Assembly: GCA_019348445.1 (NCBI GenBank)
Contig: JAHWJK010000026.1
Coordinates: 1-15,973, forward strand
DNA from: Actinomycetota bacterium
GTDB lineage: Bacteria; Actinomycetota; CADDZG01; WHSQ01
Direction: 5' to 3'
Length of the DNA: 15,973 bases
Part shown: positions 1 to 7,402 of the stretch, piece by piece
Numbering within the stretch: position 1 is the stretch's first letter
Layout: the number at the start of each line of letters is the position of its first letter
Notes under the pieces: generated by a model
The model's input: the letters and a program-made list of their open reading frames with translations, nothing else
Databases searched by the model: none
What the model was told of the DNA's origin: nothing
Translations under genes and position numbers: made by a program

Positions 1-11
1 AGAAAGAACGG

Positions 12-1490
12 TTATTTGAGGTTGACCCAGACGGATTTCGTTTGCGTGTAGGTCTCGATCGAGTGCACGCCGAGCTCGCGGCCGAAACCCGATTGCTTGT
101 AGCCGCCGAAGCTCACGGACGCGTCCGTCGGACCGTACGTATTCACCCACACCGTTCCGGCCTTGAGGCCGCGCGCGACGCGGAGTGCTTTCGAGATATC
201 GCTCGTCCACACGGCCGCTGCGAGCCCGTACATCGTGTCGTTCGCCGTCGTGATCGCGGCATCGACGTCGTCGACCTCGATAACCGCGGCGACCGGGCCG
301 AATATCTCCTCCTGCGCGATCTGCATGTCGTTTCGCACGCCCGCGAACACCGTCGGCTGCACGTAGTACCCGCCGTCGAACCCTTCGGCCGGGCCACCAC
401 CGGTCACGACCTCGGCCCCCTCCTTCTTTCCGATCTCGATGTATCCGGTGACGCGGTCGAACTGTTCCTGTGACACGACCGGTCCCATACCGGTGTCCTC
501 CTCGAGAGGAGGTCCCAGCTTCATCGACTGCGTCGCCTCGACGAGAGAGTTGAGGAATTCGTCGTGGATCGGTTTCTCCACGAGGATCCGCGTTCCCGCG
601 GTGCAGACCTGGCCCGAGTTCGAGAAGACGCCGTACATCGACGTCTTCGTCGCGCGCTTGAGGTTCGCATCCGCAAAGACGATGTTCGGCGACTTACCGC
701 CGAGCTCGAGGCTCACGCGCTTCAAGTTGCCTTCCGACGCGTGCAGGATCTTCCGTCCTACTTCCGTGGAACCCGTGAACGCGATCTTGTCGACATCGGG
801 GTGCTGCGCGAGAGCCTGCCCCGCTTCGGGGCCTAGCCCGGTGACGACGTTGAAGACTCCCTCGGGTACTCCTGCTTCTAACGCGAGCTCCGCGAGTCGC
901 AGCGCGGTAAGCGGCGTCTGTTCGGCCGGCTTCAGAACGATCGTGTTGCCGCATGCCAGCGCGGGCGCGACCTTCCACGACGCCATCACCATCGGGAAAT
1001 TCCACGGGATGATCCCGCCACACACACCAACCGGCTCTCTCAGGGTGAAGATGAACGAGTTGTCGTCGGACGGATTCGTCTCCCCGAAGAACTTCGTGGG
1101 CCATCCGGCGTAGTACCGGAACACGTCGCCTGCGACCCACATCTCGCCCGACGCGAGCGATACCGGCTTTCCGGCGTCGAGCGCCTCGAGCTGAGACAGC
1201 TCCGCCATATTGCGTTTGATGAGCTCACCGAGCTTGTAGAGGATCTCGGTGCGTTTGCCCGGCCGGAGGCTCGTCCAGCGCCGGTCTTCGAACGCCTCTC
1301 GTGCGGCCGCGACCGCGGCATCGATGTCCTCGACGCCTCCACGAGGCACCTCCGCGAACGACTTGCCCGTGGACGGGTCGATCGTCTCGAAAGTCTGTCC
1401 CCGCGTCGCCTCCGTCGGCTTGCCGCCGATCAGCATCTTCGGCGCTTCGAGGAACTTCGTTACTTCGGGAAGTACTTCCGCCTGGGCCAT
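12..1490 (-). CDS. NAD-dependent aldehyde dehydrogenase (ALDH superfamily)
   Basis: 492-residue protein of usual ALDH length, expected to oxidise an aldehyde to its acid with NAD in the cytosol. The open frame runs far upstream through pheA, but the real start is the ATG at 1490: an AAAGGAG ribosome site lies 7 nt before it, and ALDH homology begins shortly afterwards. Visible motifs are the PWNFP segment (Asn164, oxyanion hole), KPAEQTP at 187-193 (Glu190 at the position that favours NAD over NADP), LELGGKSP with general base Glu262, GQVCTAG with nucleophile Cys296, and EEIFGPV near the C-terminus. The overall pattern resembles the betaine-aldehyde/phenylacetaldehyde group, but the substrate cannot be fixed from sequence. 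It lies 35 nt downstream of pheA on the same strand, so cotranscription is likely. No metabolic link between the two is obvious. Confidence 0.95.
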   Translation of the reverse strand: MAQAEVLPEVTKFLEAPKMLIGGKPTEATRGQTFETIDPSTGKSFAEVPRGGVEDIDAAVAAAREAFEDRRWTSLRPGKRTEILYKLGELIKRNMAELSQLEALDAGKPVSLASGEMWVAGDVFRYYAGWPTKFFGETNPSDDNSFIFTLREPVGVCGGIIPWNFPMVMASWKVAPALACGNTIVLKPAEQTPLTALRLAELALEAGVPEGVFNVVTGLGPEAGQALAQHPDVDKIAFTGSTEVGRKILHASEGNLKRVSLELGGKSPNIVFADANLKRATKTSMYGVFSNSGQVCTAGTRILVEKPIHDEFLNSLVEATQSMKLGPPLEEDTGMGPVVSQEQFDRVTGYIEIGKKEGAEVVTGGGPAEGFDGGYYVQPTVFAGVRNDMQIAQEEIFGPVAAVIEVDDVDAAITTANDTMYGLAAAVWTSDISKALRVARGLKAGTVWVNTYGPTDASVSFGGYKQSGFGRELGVHSIETYTQTKSVWVNLK

Positions 1491-1497
1491 CGCCGCA

Positions 1498-1504
1498 CTC
1501 CTTT
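1498..1504 (-). promoter_or_regulatory. Shine-Dalgarno site of the aldehyde dehydrogenase
   Basis: AAAGGAG on the minus strand, 7 nt from the ATG at 1490. It decides the start within a frame that stays open for hundreds of codons upstream. Its presence on an operon-internal gene contrasts with the SD-less first genes in this window. Confidence 0.8.
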
Positions 1505-1525
1505 GTGGTCGCTCCAGGACGCAGC

Positions 1526-2365
1526 CTAGCGGGCGAAGCCGGACGCGTAGGTGCCGAGCAGTCGCGTGAAGGTCGCGTGTTCGCTGACCTCGGTCAGGGC
1601 GTCGACCATCGCAGGTGCGTCCGCCGGCGCCTCGACATCGACGTAGAACACGTACTCCCACGGGCGTCCCGCACGAGGCCTCGACTCGAGCTTCGACATG
1701 CTGAGGTGCCGTTCCGCGAACGCGCCGATGCAACGGTAGAGAGAACCGGCGACATGCCCGACCCCGAACACCAGCGACGACTTGTCCGGATCCTTGAGCG
1801 GGTCCGGGTTTCGTGACAGCACGCCGAAGCGCGTGTAGTTGTCGGGATAGGTCTGGATCCGTTCGGCTACGACCTCGAGCCCGTAGAGGTCGGCCGCGCG
1901 CCGAGACGCGATCGCGCCGGTGCGTTCGAGCTTGTCCTCGGCGATGCGTTTCGCCGCTCCCGCGGTGTCGTACTCCGCGCGGACGTTGAGCTCGAGTGAT
2001 GTCAGGAATTCCTCGCACTGCGCCACGGCTTGGGGATGCGAGATCACCTCCGTCAGCTCGTCTATCGACGTGCCGGGTAAGGCGAGGAGGCAGTGATCGA
2101 CGCGTACGATCGTCTCGCCGACGAGATGCAAACCGTGCTTCAGGAAGAGGTCGTAGGTCTCGTTGATGCTGCCGGCCTGCGAGTTGTCCATCGGGACCAA
2201 GCCGTGGTCGGCGCGTCCGACCTCGACGGCTTCGAACACCTTGCGGATCGACTGCAGTGGACGACGGTCCGCGTTCGGGAACAGCGCGAGAACTCCCTCC
2301 TCCGAGTAAGCCCCCGCCTCGCCTTGGTAGGCAACCACCACGTCGCCCAAGTTCGGATCGTTCAT
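1526..2365 (-). CDS. pheA: Prephenate dehydratase
   Basis: 279-residue monofunctional prephenate dehydratase, converting prephenate to phenylpyruvate in phenylalanine synthesis. The N-terminus (VAYQGEAGAYSE, 11-22) is the family start. PMDNSQAGSI at 58-67 and HPQA at 110-113 line the active site, and the catalytic TRF motif is at 178-180. A C-terminal ACT domain (about 196-275) carries the ESRP motif at 227-230, which in this family forms the phenylalanine-binding allosteric site, so feedback inhibition is expected. No chorismate mutase domain is fused, unlike the E. coli P-protein. The ATG at 2365 has no Shine-Dalgarno sequence but sits 6 nt after a TATATT box, suggesting a leaderless mRNA. 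The aldehyde dehydrogenase follows 35 nt downstream. Confidence 0.96.
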   Translation of the reverse strand: MNDPNLGDVVVAYQGEAGAYSEEGVLALFPNADRRPLQSIRKVFEAVEVGRADHGLVPMDNSQAGSINETYDLFLKHGLHLVGETIVRVDHCLLALPGTSIDELTEVISHPQAVAQCEEFLTSLELNVRAEYDTAGAAKRIAEDKLERTGAIASRRAADLYGLEVVAERIQTYPDNYTRFGVLSRNPDPLKDPDKSSLVFGVGHVAGSLYRCIGAFAERHLSMSKLESRPRAGRPWEYVFYVDVEAPADAPAMVDALTEVSEHATFTRLLGTYASGFAR

Positions 2366-2401
2366 CGCGGCAATATAGGTCGAGTTGACACCTTATGTCC
2401 C
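2366..2401 (-). promoter_or_regulatory. Probable leaderless promoter of pheA
   Basis: Reading the minus strand, GGGACA (2401-2396) is followed by an 18-bp spacer and TATATT (2377-2372), then 6 nt to the ATG at 2365. Transcription would start at or next to the A of the start codon. The -10 box is close to consensus and the -35 matches TTGACA at four of six positions. No ribosome site is present, which fits a leaderless message. Confidence 0.6.
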
Positions 2402-2472
2402 GTGACGGCGGGCCTCGCGCGGTTTGGTCGGTGACCTCTGGGGAAGGGGTTTCAAGAGACATCCATCGACCG

Positions 2473-2479
2473 AAAGGAG
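2473..2479 (+). promoter_or_regulatory. Shine-Dalgarno site of the TM-helix membrane protein
   Basis: AAAGGAG ends 5 nt before the GTG at 2485. It selects this GTG over the upstream ATG at 2395, which would add about 30 residues with no membrane or family character. The rest of the 119-bp gap between this gene and divergent pheA holds the pheA promoter; I found no convincing -10 for the plus direction. Confidence 0.75.
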
Positions 2480-2484
2480 CGGAT

Positions 2485-3246
2485 GTGGACGCCTTCAGAG
2501 CTGGACTGGAGGATGCGTGGAGTTCGGTAGCGGCTTTCTTGCCGAAGCTCGCCGGCTTCCTGTTGATCCTGATCGTCGGCTACTTCATCGCGAAGCTCAT
2601 CGAGAAAGTGATCGACAAGGTCCTCGAGCGAGTCGGGTTCGACAAAGCGGTTGAACGAGGTGGCATCAAGAAAGCGCTCGAAGGATCGAAATTCGACGCT
2701 TCTTCGATACTTGCCAAGGTCGTCTTCTACACGATCTTCCTCTTCGTTCTGCAGTTGGCCTTCAGCGTCTTCGGGGACAACCCCATCTCGGATCTCATCA
2801 CCGGCGTGATCGCGTACCTGCCGAAGGTCTTCGTCGCGATCCTGATCCTCGTGCTCGGCTCCGCCATCGCCGCCGCGGTTAAAGAGATCGTCGAGGCGTC
2901 GATCGGCGGTCTCAGCTACGGACGCCCACTCGCGCTCGGAGCGAGCGCGGCGATCCTCGTGATCGCGGTGTTCGCGGCTCTCGACCAGTTGGAGATCGCA
3001 CCGACGGTCGTGAACACGCTGTTCATCGGCATGGTGGTGCTCGTCGTCGGATCCGGCATCATCGCGATCGGCGGCGGGGGCATCAAGACGATGCAGCAGT
3101 ACTGGGAACGGACGTCCCAGCGTCTCGAGCGCGAGTCAGACCGGATCCAGGACGAAGCGCAGGGCGCGACCGACCGGATCCAGGACCGTGCTCAGGAGCG
3201 CGCCGCCCAGGTACAGGGACAGACGCCGGGAACGCCTCGGCCGTAA
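2485..3246 (+). CDS. Conserved TM-helix membrane protein (MscS-associated type) with charged C-terminal tail
   Basis: 253-residue integral membrane protein starting at GTG 2485. About five hydrophobic segments are visible near residues 17-38, 76-97, 110-131, 147-168 and 174-197. Two of them carry the same pattern, FLPKLAGFLLILIVGYFIAK at 18-37 and YLPKVFVAILILVLGSAIAA at 111-130, which is the hallmark of the conserved TM-helix repeat (PF05552-like) found alone or beside MscS channels. The MscS beta domain itself is absent, so ion conduction is not established. After the last membrane span comes a hydrophilic tail (about 205-248) of Glu, Arg, Gln and Asp with an 11-residue repeat, probably a cytoplasmic coiled coil or amphipathic helix. 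The gene stands alone between divergent pheA and a strong terminator. Its function is unknown; stress or osmotic roles are guesses from relatives. Confidence 0.85.
   Translation: MDAFRAGLEDAWSSVAAFLPKLAGFLLILIVGYFIAKLIEKVIDKVLERVGFDKAVERGGIKKALEGSKFDASSILAKVVFYTIFLFVLQLAFSVFGDNPISDLITGVIAYLPKVFVAILILVLGSAIAAAVKEIVEASIGGLSYGRPLALGASAAILVIAVFAALDQLEIAPTVVNTLFIGMVVLVVGSGIIAIGGGGIKTMQQYWERTSQRLERESDRIQDEAQGATDRIQDRAQERAAQVQGQTPGTPRP
3139..3186 (+). repeat. 33-bp-period repeat encoding an 11-residue motif
   Basis: The 15-mer GACCGGATCCAGGAC occurs exactly at 3139-3153 and 3172-3186, a spacing of 33 bp. It encodes two copies of DRIQD starting 11 residues apart in the tail of the membrane protein. 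Identity at the DNA level, not only the protein level, suggests a fairly recent internal duplication. An 11-residue period fits a right-handed coiled coil or surface helix. Confidence 0.75.
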
Positions 3247-3264
3247 CGGAACTACGCAGAACGA

Positions 3265-3290
3265 CGGGGGAGTGCTTCGGCACTCCCCCG
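3265..3290 (+). terminator. Perfect 11-bp hairpin with UUCG loop
   Basis: Two perfectly complementary 11-nt arms (3265-3275 and 3280-3290, GC-rich with five consecutive G:C pairs) enclose TTCG, giving the very stable C(UUCG)G tetraloop. It begins 18 nt after the stop of the TM-helix gene and ends 27 nt before ilvD. No T tract follows, so it resembles the U-less intrinsic terminators described in actinobacteria. It probably insulates ilvD from upstream transcription. RNA stabilisation of the upstream message is an alternative role. Confidence 0.85.
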
Positions 3291-3305
3291 TTCGCGTTGC
3301 CGACA

Positions 3306-3311
3306 TAGGGT
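3306..3311 (+). promoter_or_regulatory. Probable -10 box of a leaderless ilvD promoter
   Basis: TAGGGT matches the TAnnnT -10 consensus and lies exactly 6 nt before the ATG of ilvD, so the transcript should begin at the start codon. No Shine-Dalgarno site is seen. A -35 element at the usual distance would fall inside the 3' arm of the preceding terminator hairpin, and no good match is there. Confidence 0.55.
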
Positions 3312-3317
3312 CACTCC

Positions 3318-5030
3318 ATGGCGAGTCCTTACTCTCGTCCCACCGACCCGGCGAAGCGACGCAGTGCCGAGCTCACCGACGGCGCCGCCAGTGCACCCCG
3401 CCGGGCGATGCTCAAGGCGATCGGCTTCACCGACGACGATCTCGCTCGACCACTGATCGGGATCGCCACCGAGTGGATCGAGACGATGCCGTGCAACTTC
3501 AACCATCGCGACCTTGCGCAGCGAGTCAAGAAAGGCGTTCGCGCGGCGGGTGGGACCCCGATGGAGTTCAACACGATCTCGATCTCCGATGCCGTGACGA
3601 TGGGGACCTCCGGCATGCGCGCGTCGCTCGTCAGTCGCGAGGTGATCGCCGATTCGATCGAGCTGGTCGCGCGCGGCCACCTGTTCGACGGCCTCGTATG
3701 CCTCGTCGGCTGTGACAAGACTTTGCCCGCGGCCGTCATGGCGCTGTGCCGCCTCGACGTCCCGGGGCTCGTCATGTACGGCGGCTCGATCGCGGCCGGC
3801 AAGTGGCGCGGCCGCGACGTGACCATCCAGGACGTCTTCGAAGCAGTGGGAGAGCACGCGACCGGCGAGCTATCGGATGACGATCTGCACGATCTCGAGA
3901 ACGTGGCGTGTCCGGGGGCCGGAGCGTGCGGCGGCCAGTTCACCGCGAACACGATGGCGACGGCACTCGACTTCCTCGGGATCAGCCCGAGCGACCTGAG
4001 CGGCATCCCCGCGACGCACCCCGCTAAGAAAGAGGCAGCGGAACGCGCCGGTGAGCTCGTGATGAAGCTCGTGCGGGACGACGTGAGGCCGTCGGAGATC
4101 GTGACTCTAAAAGCGATCGAGAATGCGATCGCGTGCGTTGCGGCGACCGGCGGTTCCACGAATGCGGTCATGCACCTGATCGCGATCGCGCGTGAAGCCG
4201 GCGTAGAGATGTCGATCGATCGGTTCCACGAGATCTCGGAGCGAACGCCGATCGTGGCGAGTCTGAAGCCCGGCGGTGATTACGTTGCAACCGACCTACA
4301 TGCGGCGGGCGGTATCGCCCTCGTTGCGCGGGAGCTGGCAAAGAGAAACTTGATCCACCGCGACGCCATCACCGTCGACGGTCGCACGCTCGGCGAAGTA
4401 GGCGACGAGGTTCACGAGACGCCGGGACAGAAGGTCGTCGTCGGCATCGACTCACCGATCAAAGACCACGGTGGCATCTCGATACTCCGCGGCAACCTCG
4501 CGCCCGACGGGTGCGTGGCGAAGCTCGCAGGCCACGAACGGCGTTTCCACCGAGGCCCGGCACGCGTCTTCGACTCGGAAGAAGACTGCTTCGAAGCCGT
4601 GACGCGGCAGTCGATCGCGCCGGGAGACGTGGTCGTCATCCGTTACGAGGGCCCGGCCGGAGGTCCGGGGATGCGAGAGATGCTGTCGGTCACCGCCGCG
4701 CTCGTAGGCGAAGGCCTCGGCGATTCCGTTGCACTCATCACGGATGGGAGGTTCTCGGGAGCGACACACGGATTCATGTGCGGACACATCTCGCCAGAAG
4801 CAGCGCGCGGCGGCCCGCTTGCGATCGTCAGAGACGGCGACGAGATCGAGATAGACGTCGACGCGCGGGAGCTCAGGCTCGCCGTCGCGCAAGACGAGAT
4901 CGAGAAGCGATTGGCGGACTGGACGCCACCGTCACCGCGCTACGCCCGCGGCGTCTTCGCGAAATACGCGGCCTCGGTGTCGTCCGCGTCGGAAGGAGCG
5001 GTGACCGAACCCGGGTTCTTCGCAGACTAG
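3318..5030 (+). CDS. ilvD: Dihydroxy-acid dehydratase
   Basis: 570-residue IlvD, the Fe-S dehydratase that turns dihydroxy-isovalerate and dihydroxy-methylvalerate into the 2-keto acids of valine and isoleucine synthesis. The three expected cluster cysteines are present: Cys59 in METMPCN-like context, Cys132 in the GCDKT motif, and Cys204 in PGAGACGGQFTANTM. Asp91 and Asp133 (Mg ligands) and the adjacent Lys134, carbamylated in structural relatives, are also in place. The spacing fits the [2Fe-2S] class. GGSTNAVMHL and the C-terminal GRFSGATHG segment are typical. Length is normal and the frame is intact. The ATG at 3318 is preceded by a -10-like box rather than a ribosome site. No other ilv or leu gene is in the window, so it appears to be a single-gene unit. 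It converges on the UbiB-like gene with 10 nt between stops. Confidence 0.97.
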   Translation: MASPYSRPTDPAKRRSAELTDGAASAPRRAMLKAIGFTDDDLARPLIGIATEWIETMPCNFNHRDLAQRVKKGVRAAGGTPMEFNTISISDAVTMGTSGMRASLVSREVIADSIELVARGHLFDGLVCLVGCDKTLPAAVMALCRLDVPGLVMYGGSIAAGKWRGRDVTIQDVFEAVGEHATGELSDDDLHDLENVACPGAGACGGQFTANTMATALDFLGISPSDLSGIPATHPAKKEAAERAGELVMKLVRDDVRPSEIVTLKAIENAIACVAATGGSTNAVMHLIAIAREAGVEMSIDRFHEISERTPIVASLKPGGDYVATDLHAAGGIALVARELAKRNLIHRDAITVDGRTLGEVGDEVHETPGQKVVVGIDSPIKDHGGISILRGNLAPDGCVAKLAGHERRFHRGPARVFDSEEDCFEAVTRQSIAPGDVVVIRYEGPAGGPGMREMLSVTAALVGEGLGDSVALITDGRFSGATHGFMCGHISPEAARGGPLAIVRDGDEIEIDVDARELRLAVAQDEIEKRLADWTPPSPRYARGVFAKYAASVSSASEGAVTEPGFFAD

Positions 5031-5040
5031 GACCGCAGCG

Positions 5041-6456
5041 TCAGCCGGTCTTCAGAGGCGGGACCCACTTCGGATGCGCCTCGGCGAGCCACGCTTGCTC
5101 TTCCTTGCCGAGGTCCGTGTGTGACGGTTCGCCGGCCCACATCTCACGAGCGATCGCTTGCCAGTTCCGCGTGACTTCGAGACGACCCAGCAACGATGCG
5201 ACTCCGAACGACATGCGGTTGAAGGTCACCATGACGCCCGGGATGCCGACCTTGCGCAGCGTCTGGAACGCCGGGGAGCGCGGGTCGAACCCGGCGGTAC
5301 CGATCGCCTGGATGAGCGGAGCATCGATCGTGAACTCTCGGTCTTCGAGAACCGGCTTGTTCATCATCTTCAGGTGCTCCCACACCGCGTCGATCTCGGG
5401 AGTTCTGCGGTTCAGGATGCCGATGTCTTCGAGGGCCTGCCGCCCGCGCTCCTTGTCCTCGTGGATCAACGCCTGAACGATCTCCAACAACTGGCGCAAT
5501 GTCTCGGGTTCGATCTCGCGCACGAGGCCGTAATCGAGGAACGCCACCTTTCCGTCCGGTAACAGCAGGTAGTTCCCCGGATGCGGATCCGCAGAGAACA
5601 ACAGGAACCGGTTGAGGCTCCCGTAGAAGAAACGGAAGAGGACTTCTGCGAGCTCGCTTCTCCGTTCTTGCTCCCACTCGAAGGCCGACATGAATGGTTC
5701 GCCCTTCACGAACTCTTGCGTGATCACACGCGTCCGGCTGAAGTCCTTGTAGACCTTCGGCACCACTATGAACGGGTGGCCTGCGAACAACTTCGCGAAG
5801 CGTTCTTGGTTGGATGCCTCGCGGCGGTAATCGAGCTCTTCTAGTACGCGTTCCTTGACCTCGTTCGCGACCTCTCTCGGGTCGAGGTTCGGCGCGATGG
5901 CGACCGCGAGCTTCGTCATCGCGGAGACGTTCTTCAGATCCGACCGGACGGCGTCGTCGACACCCGGATACTGAACCTTGACCGCGACCTCCTCGCCGGT
6001 GGGAAGCGTCGCCCTGTGGACCTGTCCGATCGACGCCGACGCGACCGCGTCGTCCTCAAACGTGGCGAAGACCTTGTGCACCGGCTTGCCGAACTCTTCC
6101 TCGATCACGGCTTTCGACGCCTCTGGGTCCATCGGAGGTGCAGAGTTCTGCAGCATCGTCAAGGCATCGCGATACGTCGACATGTACTCGCCCGGTGCGC
6201 CGAACTCGTAGAACGACGCGAGTTGGCCGAGTTTCATCGCCGCGCCCTTCATCTCTCCGAGCATCTGGACGATCTGCTGCGCGGTCTTTTGATGGAACGA
6301 GTCGAGGAACTCGCCCGATCGCTCCGGCGCGGCGAAAGCCTTGGCCCTCGTTCCTACGAAGCGGAACGCGGACTTCCCTGTTTGCCCGGCCAGCTTCGCC
6401 CCGCGCTCGACCCAACCGGTCGGTATGGGACCTTTGTTCCTCTTGTCGTCGGCCAT
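5041..6456 (-). CDS. ABC1/UbiB-family atypical kinase (ADCK-like)
   Basis: 471-residue member of the ABC1/COQ8/UbiB family. The diagnostic KxGQ motif is at 75-78 (MKLGQLAS), followed by the alanine-rich loop that replaces the usual glycine loop (AVASASIGQVHRA, 137-149), the VAVK lysine at 160, a catalytic-loop-like ADPHPGN at 289-295, and DYG at 308-310 in place of DFG. These features mark a functional unorthodox kinase/ATPase fold. Family members support quinone or other isoprenoid-lipid metabolism, but actinobacterial paralogues have no settled substrate, so I do not call it ubiB. No clear C-terminal membrane span is seen. The ATG at 6456 lacks a ribosome site and lies 7 nt after a TAGAGT box. 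It is divergent from the M28 peptidase gene. Confidence 0.93.
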   Translation of the reverse strand: MADDKRNKGPIPTGWVERGAKLAGQTGKSAFRFVGTRAKAFAAPERSGEFLDSFHQKTAQQIVQMLGEMKGAAMKLGQLASFYEFGAPGEYMSTYRDALTMLQNSAPPMDPEASKAVIEEEFGKPVHKVFATFEDDAVASASIGQVHRATLPTGEEVAVKVQYPGVDDAVRSDLKNVSAMTKLAVAIAPNLDPREVANEVKERVLEELDYRREASNQERFAKLFAGHPFIVVPKVYKDFSRTRVITQEFVKGEPFMSAFEWEQERRSELAEVLFRFFYGSLNRFLLFSADPHPGNYLLLPDGKVAFLDYGLVREIEPETLRQLLEIVQALIHEDKERGRQALEDIGILNRRTPEIDAVWEHLKMMNKPVLEDREFTIDAPLIQAIGTAGFDPRSPAFQTLRKVGIPGVMVTFNRMSFGVASLLGRLEVTRNWQAIAREMWAGEPSHTDLGKEEQAWLAEAHPKWVPPLKTG

Positions 6457-6462
6457 CAGGGC

Positions 6463-6469
6463 TACTCTA
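6463..6469. promoter_or_regulatory. Overlapping bidirectional -10 element
   Basis: The heptamer TACTCTA contains TACTCT on the plus strand (6463-6468), 6 nt before the GTG at 6475, and TAGAGT on the minus strand (6469-6464), 7 nt before the ATG at 6456. Both hexamers fit TAnnnT, both sit at leaderless spacing, and they overlap by five bases, so polymerase could load in only one direction at a time. No -35 sequence is convincing in either direction. No Shine-Dalgarno site precedes either start codon. Confidence 0.55.
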
Positions 6470-6474
6470 CTTTC

Positions 6475-7371
6475 GTGACCTTGCGGCGTTACCTCGTGAT
6501 CGCTCTACTCCTAGTACTACCAACCACCCCTCCGGTCTCGGCGTTATCGAGCGGAGCCGCAACCGGCGCGGTAGAGAAGTTCGACCGAAGCAAAGCCATG
6601 AAGCACGTGTGGCGGCTCGCCAACCGGATCGGCGTGCGGGTCCGCGCGACCGATGGTGAAAAGCGCGCAGCGCGTTACATCAGACGCCAGTTCGAGAACC
6701 TCGGCTATCGCGTGAACGTCCAGAAGTTTGCGGTCGACGGCGGGACGTCGAGGAATGTGGTGGCGTGGTGGCCCGGCGTGATCGAGCACCCGTTCGTCGT
6801 CGGTGGACACATGGATACGGTGGCACGGTCTCCCGGCGCGAACGACAACGCGTCCGGCGTATCGATCCTCATCGAAACGGCGCGGCTCCTTCGCGGCCGC
6901 GACAAAGCCCGGTTGTTCAAGTTCGTCGCCTTCGGATCCGAAGAGTTCGGCGCGAACGGTAAGCACCACGTTGGCTCACACGTCTACGTCAAACGGCTGG
7001 GCCCACGCGGACGCGAACGCTCGCCGGGGATGGTGTCGGTCGACATGGTCGGAGACGGTCGCCCTCTCATCGTCGGCAACTCCGGCATCGCCGGTGATGT
7101 CGTAGCGAAGGAGCTTTACCGGCAACTACGTGACGCGAAGGTGTCAGTGCGGTTCGACACGTGGTGCGATTGCTCGGACCACGGGCCGTTCGAGCATGCC
7201 GGGATCCCCGCGTCGTACATGTGGAGCGGCGACGAGCCCGATTACCACGCGCCGAGCGACACCCCGTGGAACATGCCAACCGACGACCTCTACCGGTCGG
7301 GGCGAGCGGTTCGGGCATTCGTGCTGTCGCTGAGTCGCAGCGACCTACGCCGCTTCCGCAACAGCCACTGA
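6475..7371 (+). CDS. Exported M28-family zinc metallopeptidase
   Basis: 298-residue aminopeptidase-like enzyme starting at GTG 6475; the open frame upstream is antisense to the kinase gene and has no family character. The N-terminus is a classic signal peptide: TLRR, a hydrophobic run (YLVIALLLVLP) and a likely cleavage after VSA near residue 23. The co-catalytic two-zinc site is complete: His112 and Asp114 in GGHMDTV, bridging Asp124 in GANDNASG, Glu156-Glu157 in GSEEFG, Asp190 in VSVDMVGDG, and His258 in EPDYHAPSDT. Cys231 and Cys233 near a DHGPF segment may form a disulfide or line the substrate pocket. It probably removes N-terminal residues from peptides outside the membrane; the specificity is not predictable. 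It lies 31 nt upstream of the LysM gene, which has its own promoter-like box. Confidence 0.93.
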   Translation: MTLRRYLVIALLLVLPTTPPVSALSSGAATGAVEKFDRSKAMKHVWRLANRIGVRVRATDGEKRAARYIRRQFENLGYRVNVQKFAVDGGTSRNVVAWWPGVIEHPFVVGGHMDTVARSPGANDNASGVSILIETARLLRGRDKARLFKFVAFGSEEFGANGKHHVGSHVYVKRLGPRGRERSPGMVSVDMVGDGRPLIVGNSGIAGDVVAKELYRQLRDAKVSVRFDTWCDCSDHGPFEHAGIPASYMWSGDEPDYHAPSDTPWNMPTDDLYRSGRAVRAFVLSLSRSDLRRFRNSH

Positions 7372-7396
7372 CCGACGCGCAACAACAGGCTAATCT
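7368..7396 (+). promoter_or_regulatory. Probable leaderless promoter of the LysM gene
   Basis: CTGACC (7368-7373, overlapping the stop codon of the M28 gene) is followed by a 17-bp spacer and TAATCT (7391-7396), then 6 nt to the ATG at 7403. The -10 fits TAnnnT and the -35 matches TTGACA at four of six bases. No ribosome site is seen before the ATG. Confidence 0.6.
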
Positions 7397-7402
7397 CGCC
7401 AC

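Noticed and set aside
2385..2413. TTGACA at 2385-2390 as the -35 of a plus-strand promoter for the TM-helix gene
   Set aside because: No -10-like hexamer follows at 16-19 bp; the downstream bases are GC-rich. The bases overlap the pheA promoter on the other strand.
1491..2462. Aldehyde dehydrogenase frame extending upstream as an 816-residue protein
   Set aside because: The upstream part is antisense-like, Arg-rich translation of the pheA region in another frame; a strong ribosome site and family homology place the start at 1490.
4511..5476. Long plus-strand frame overlapping the end of ilvD and the UbiB-like gene
   Set aside because: It covers well-supported genes in other frames, is Arg-rich and shows no domain pattern; a high-GC shadow frame.
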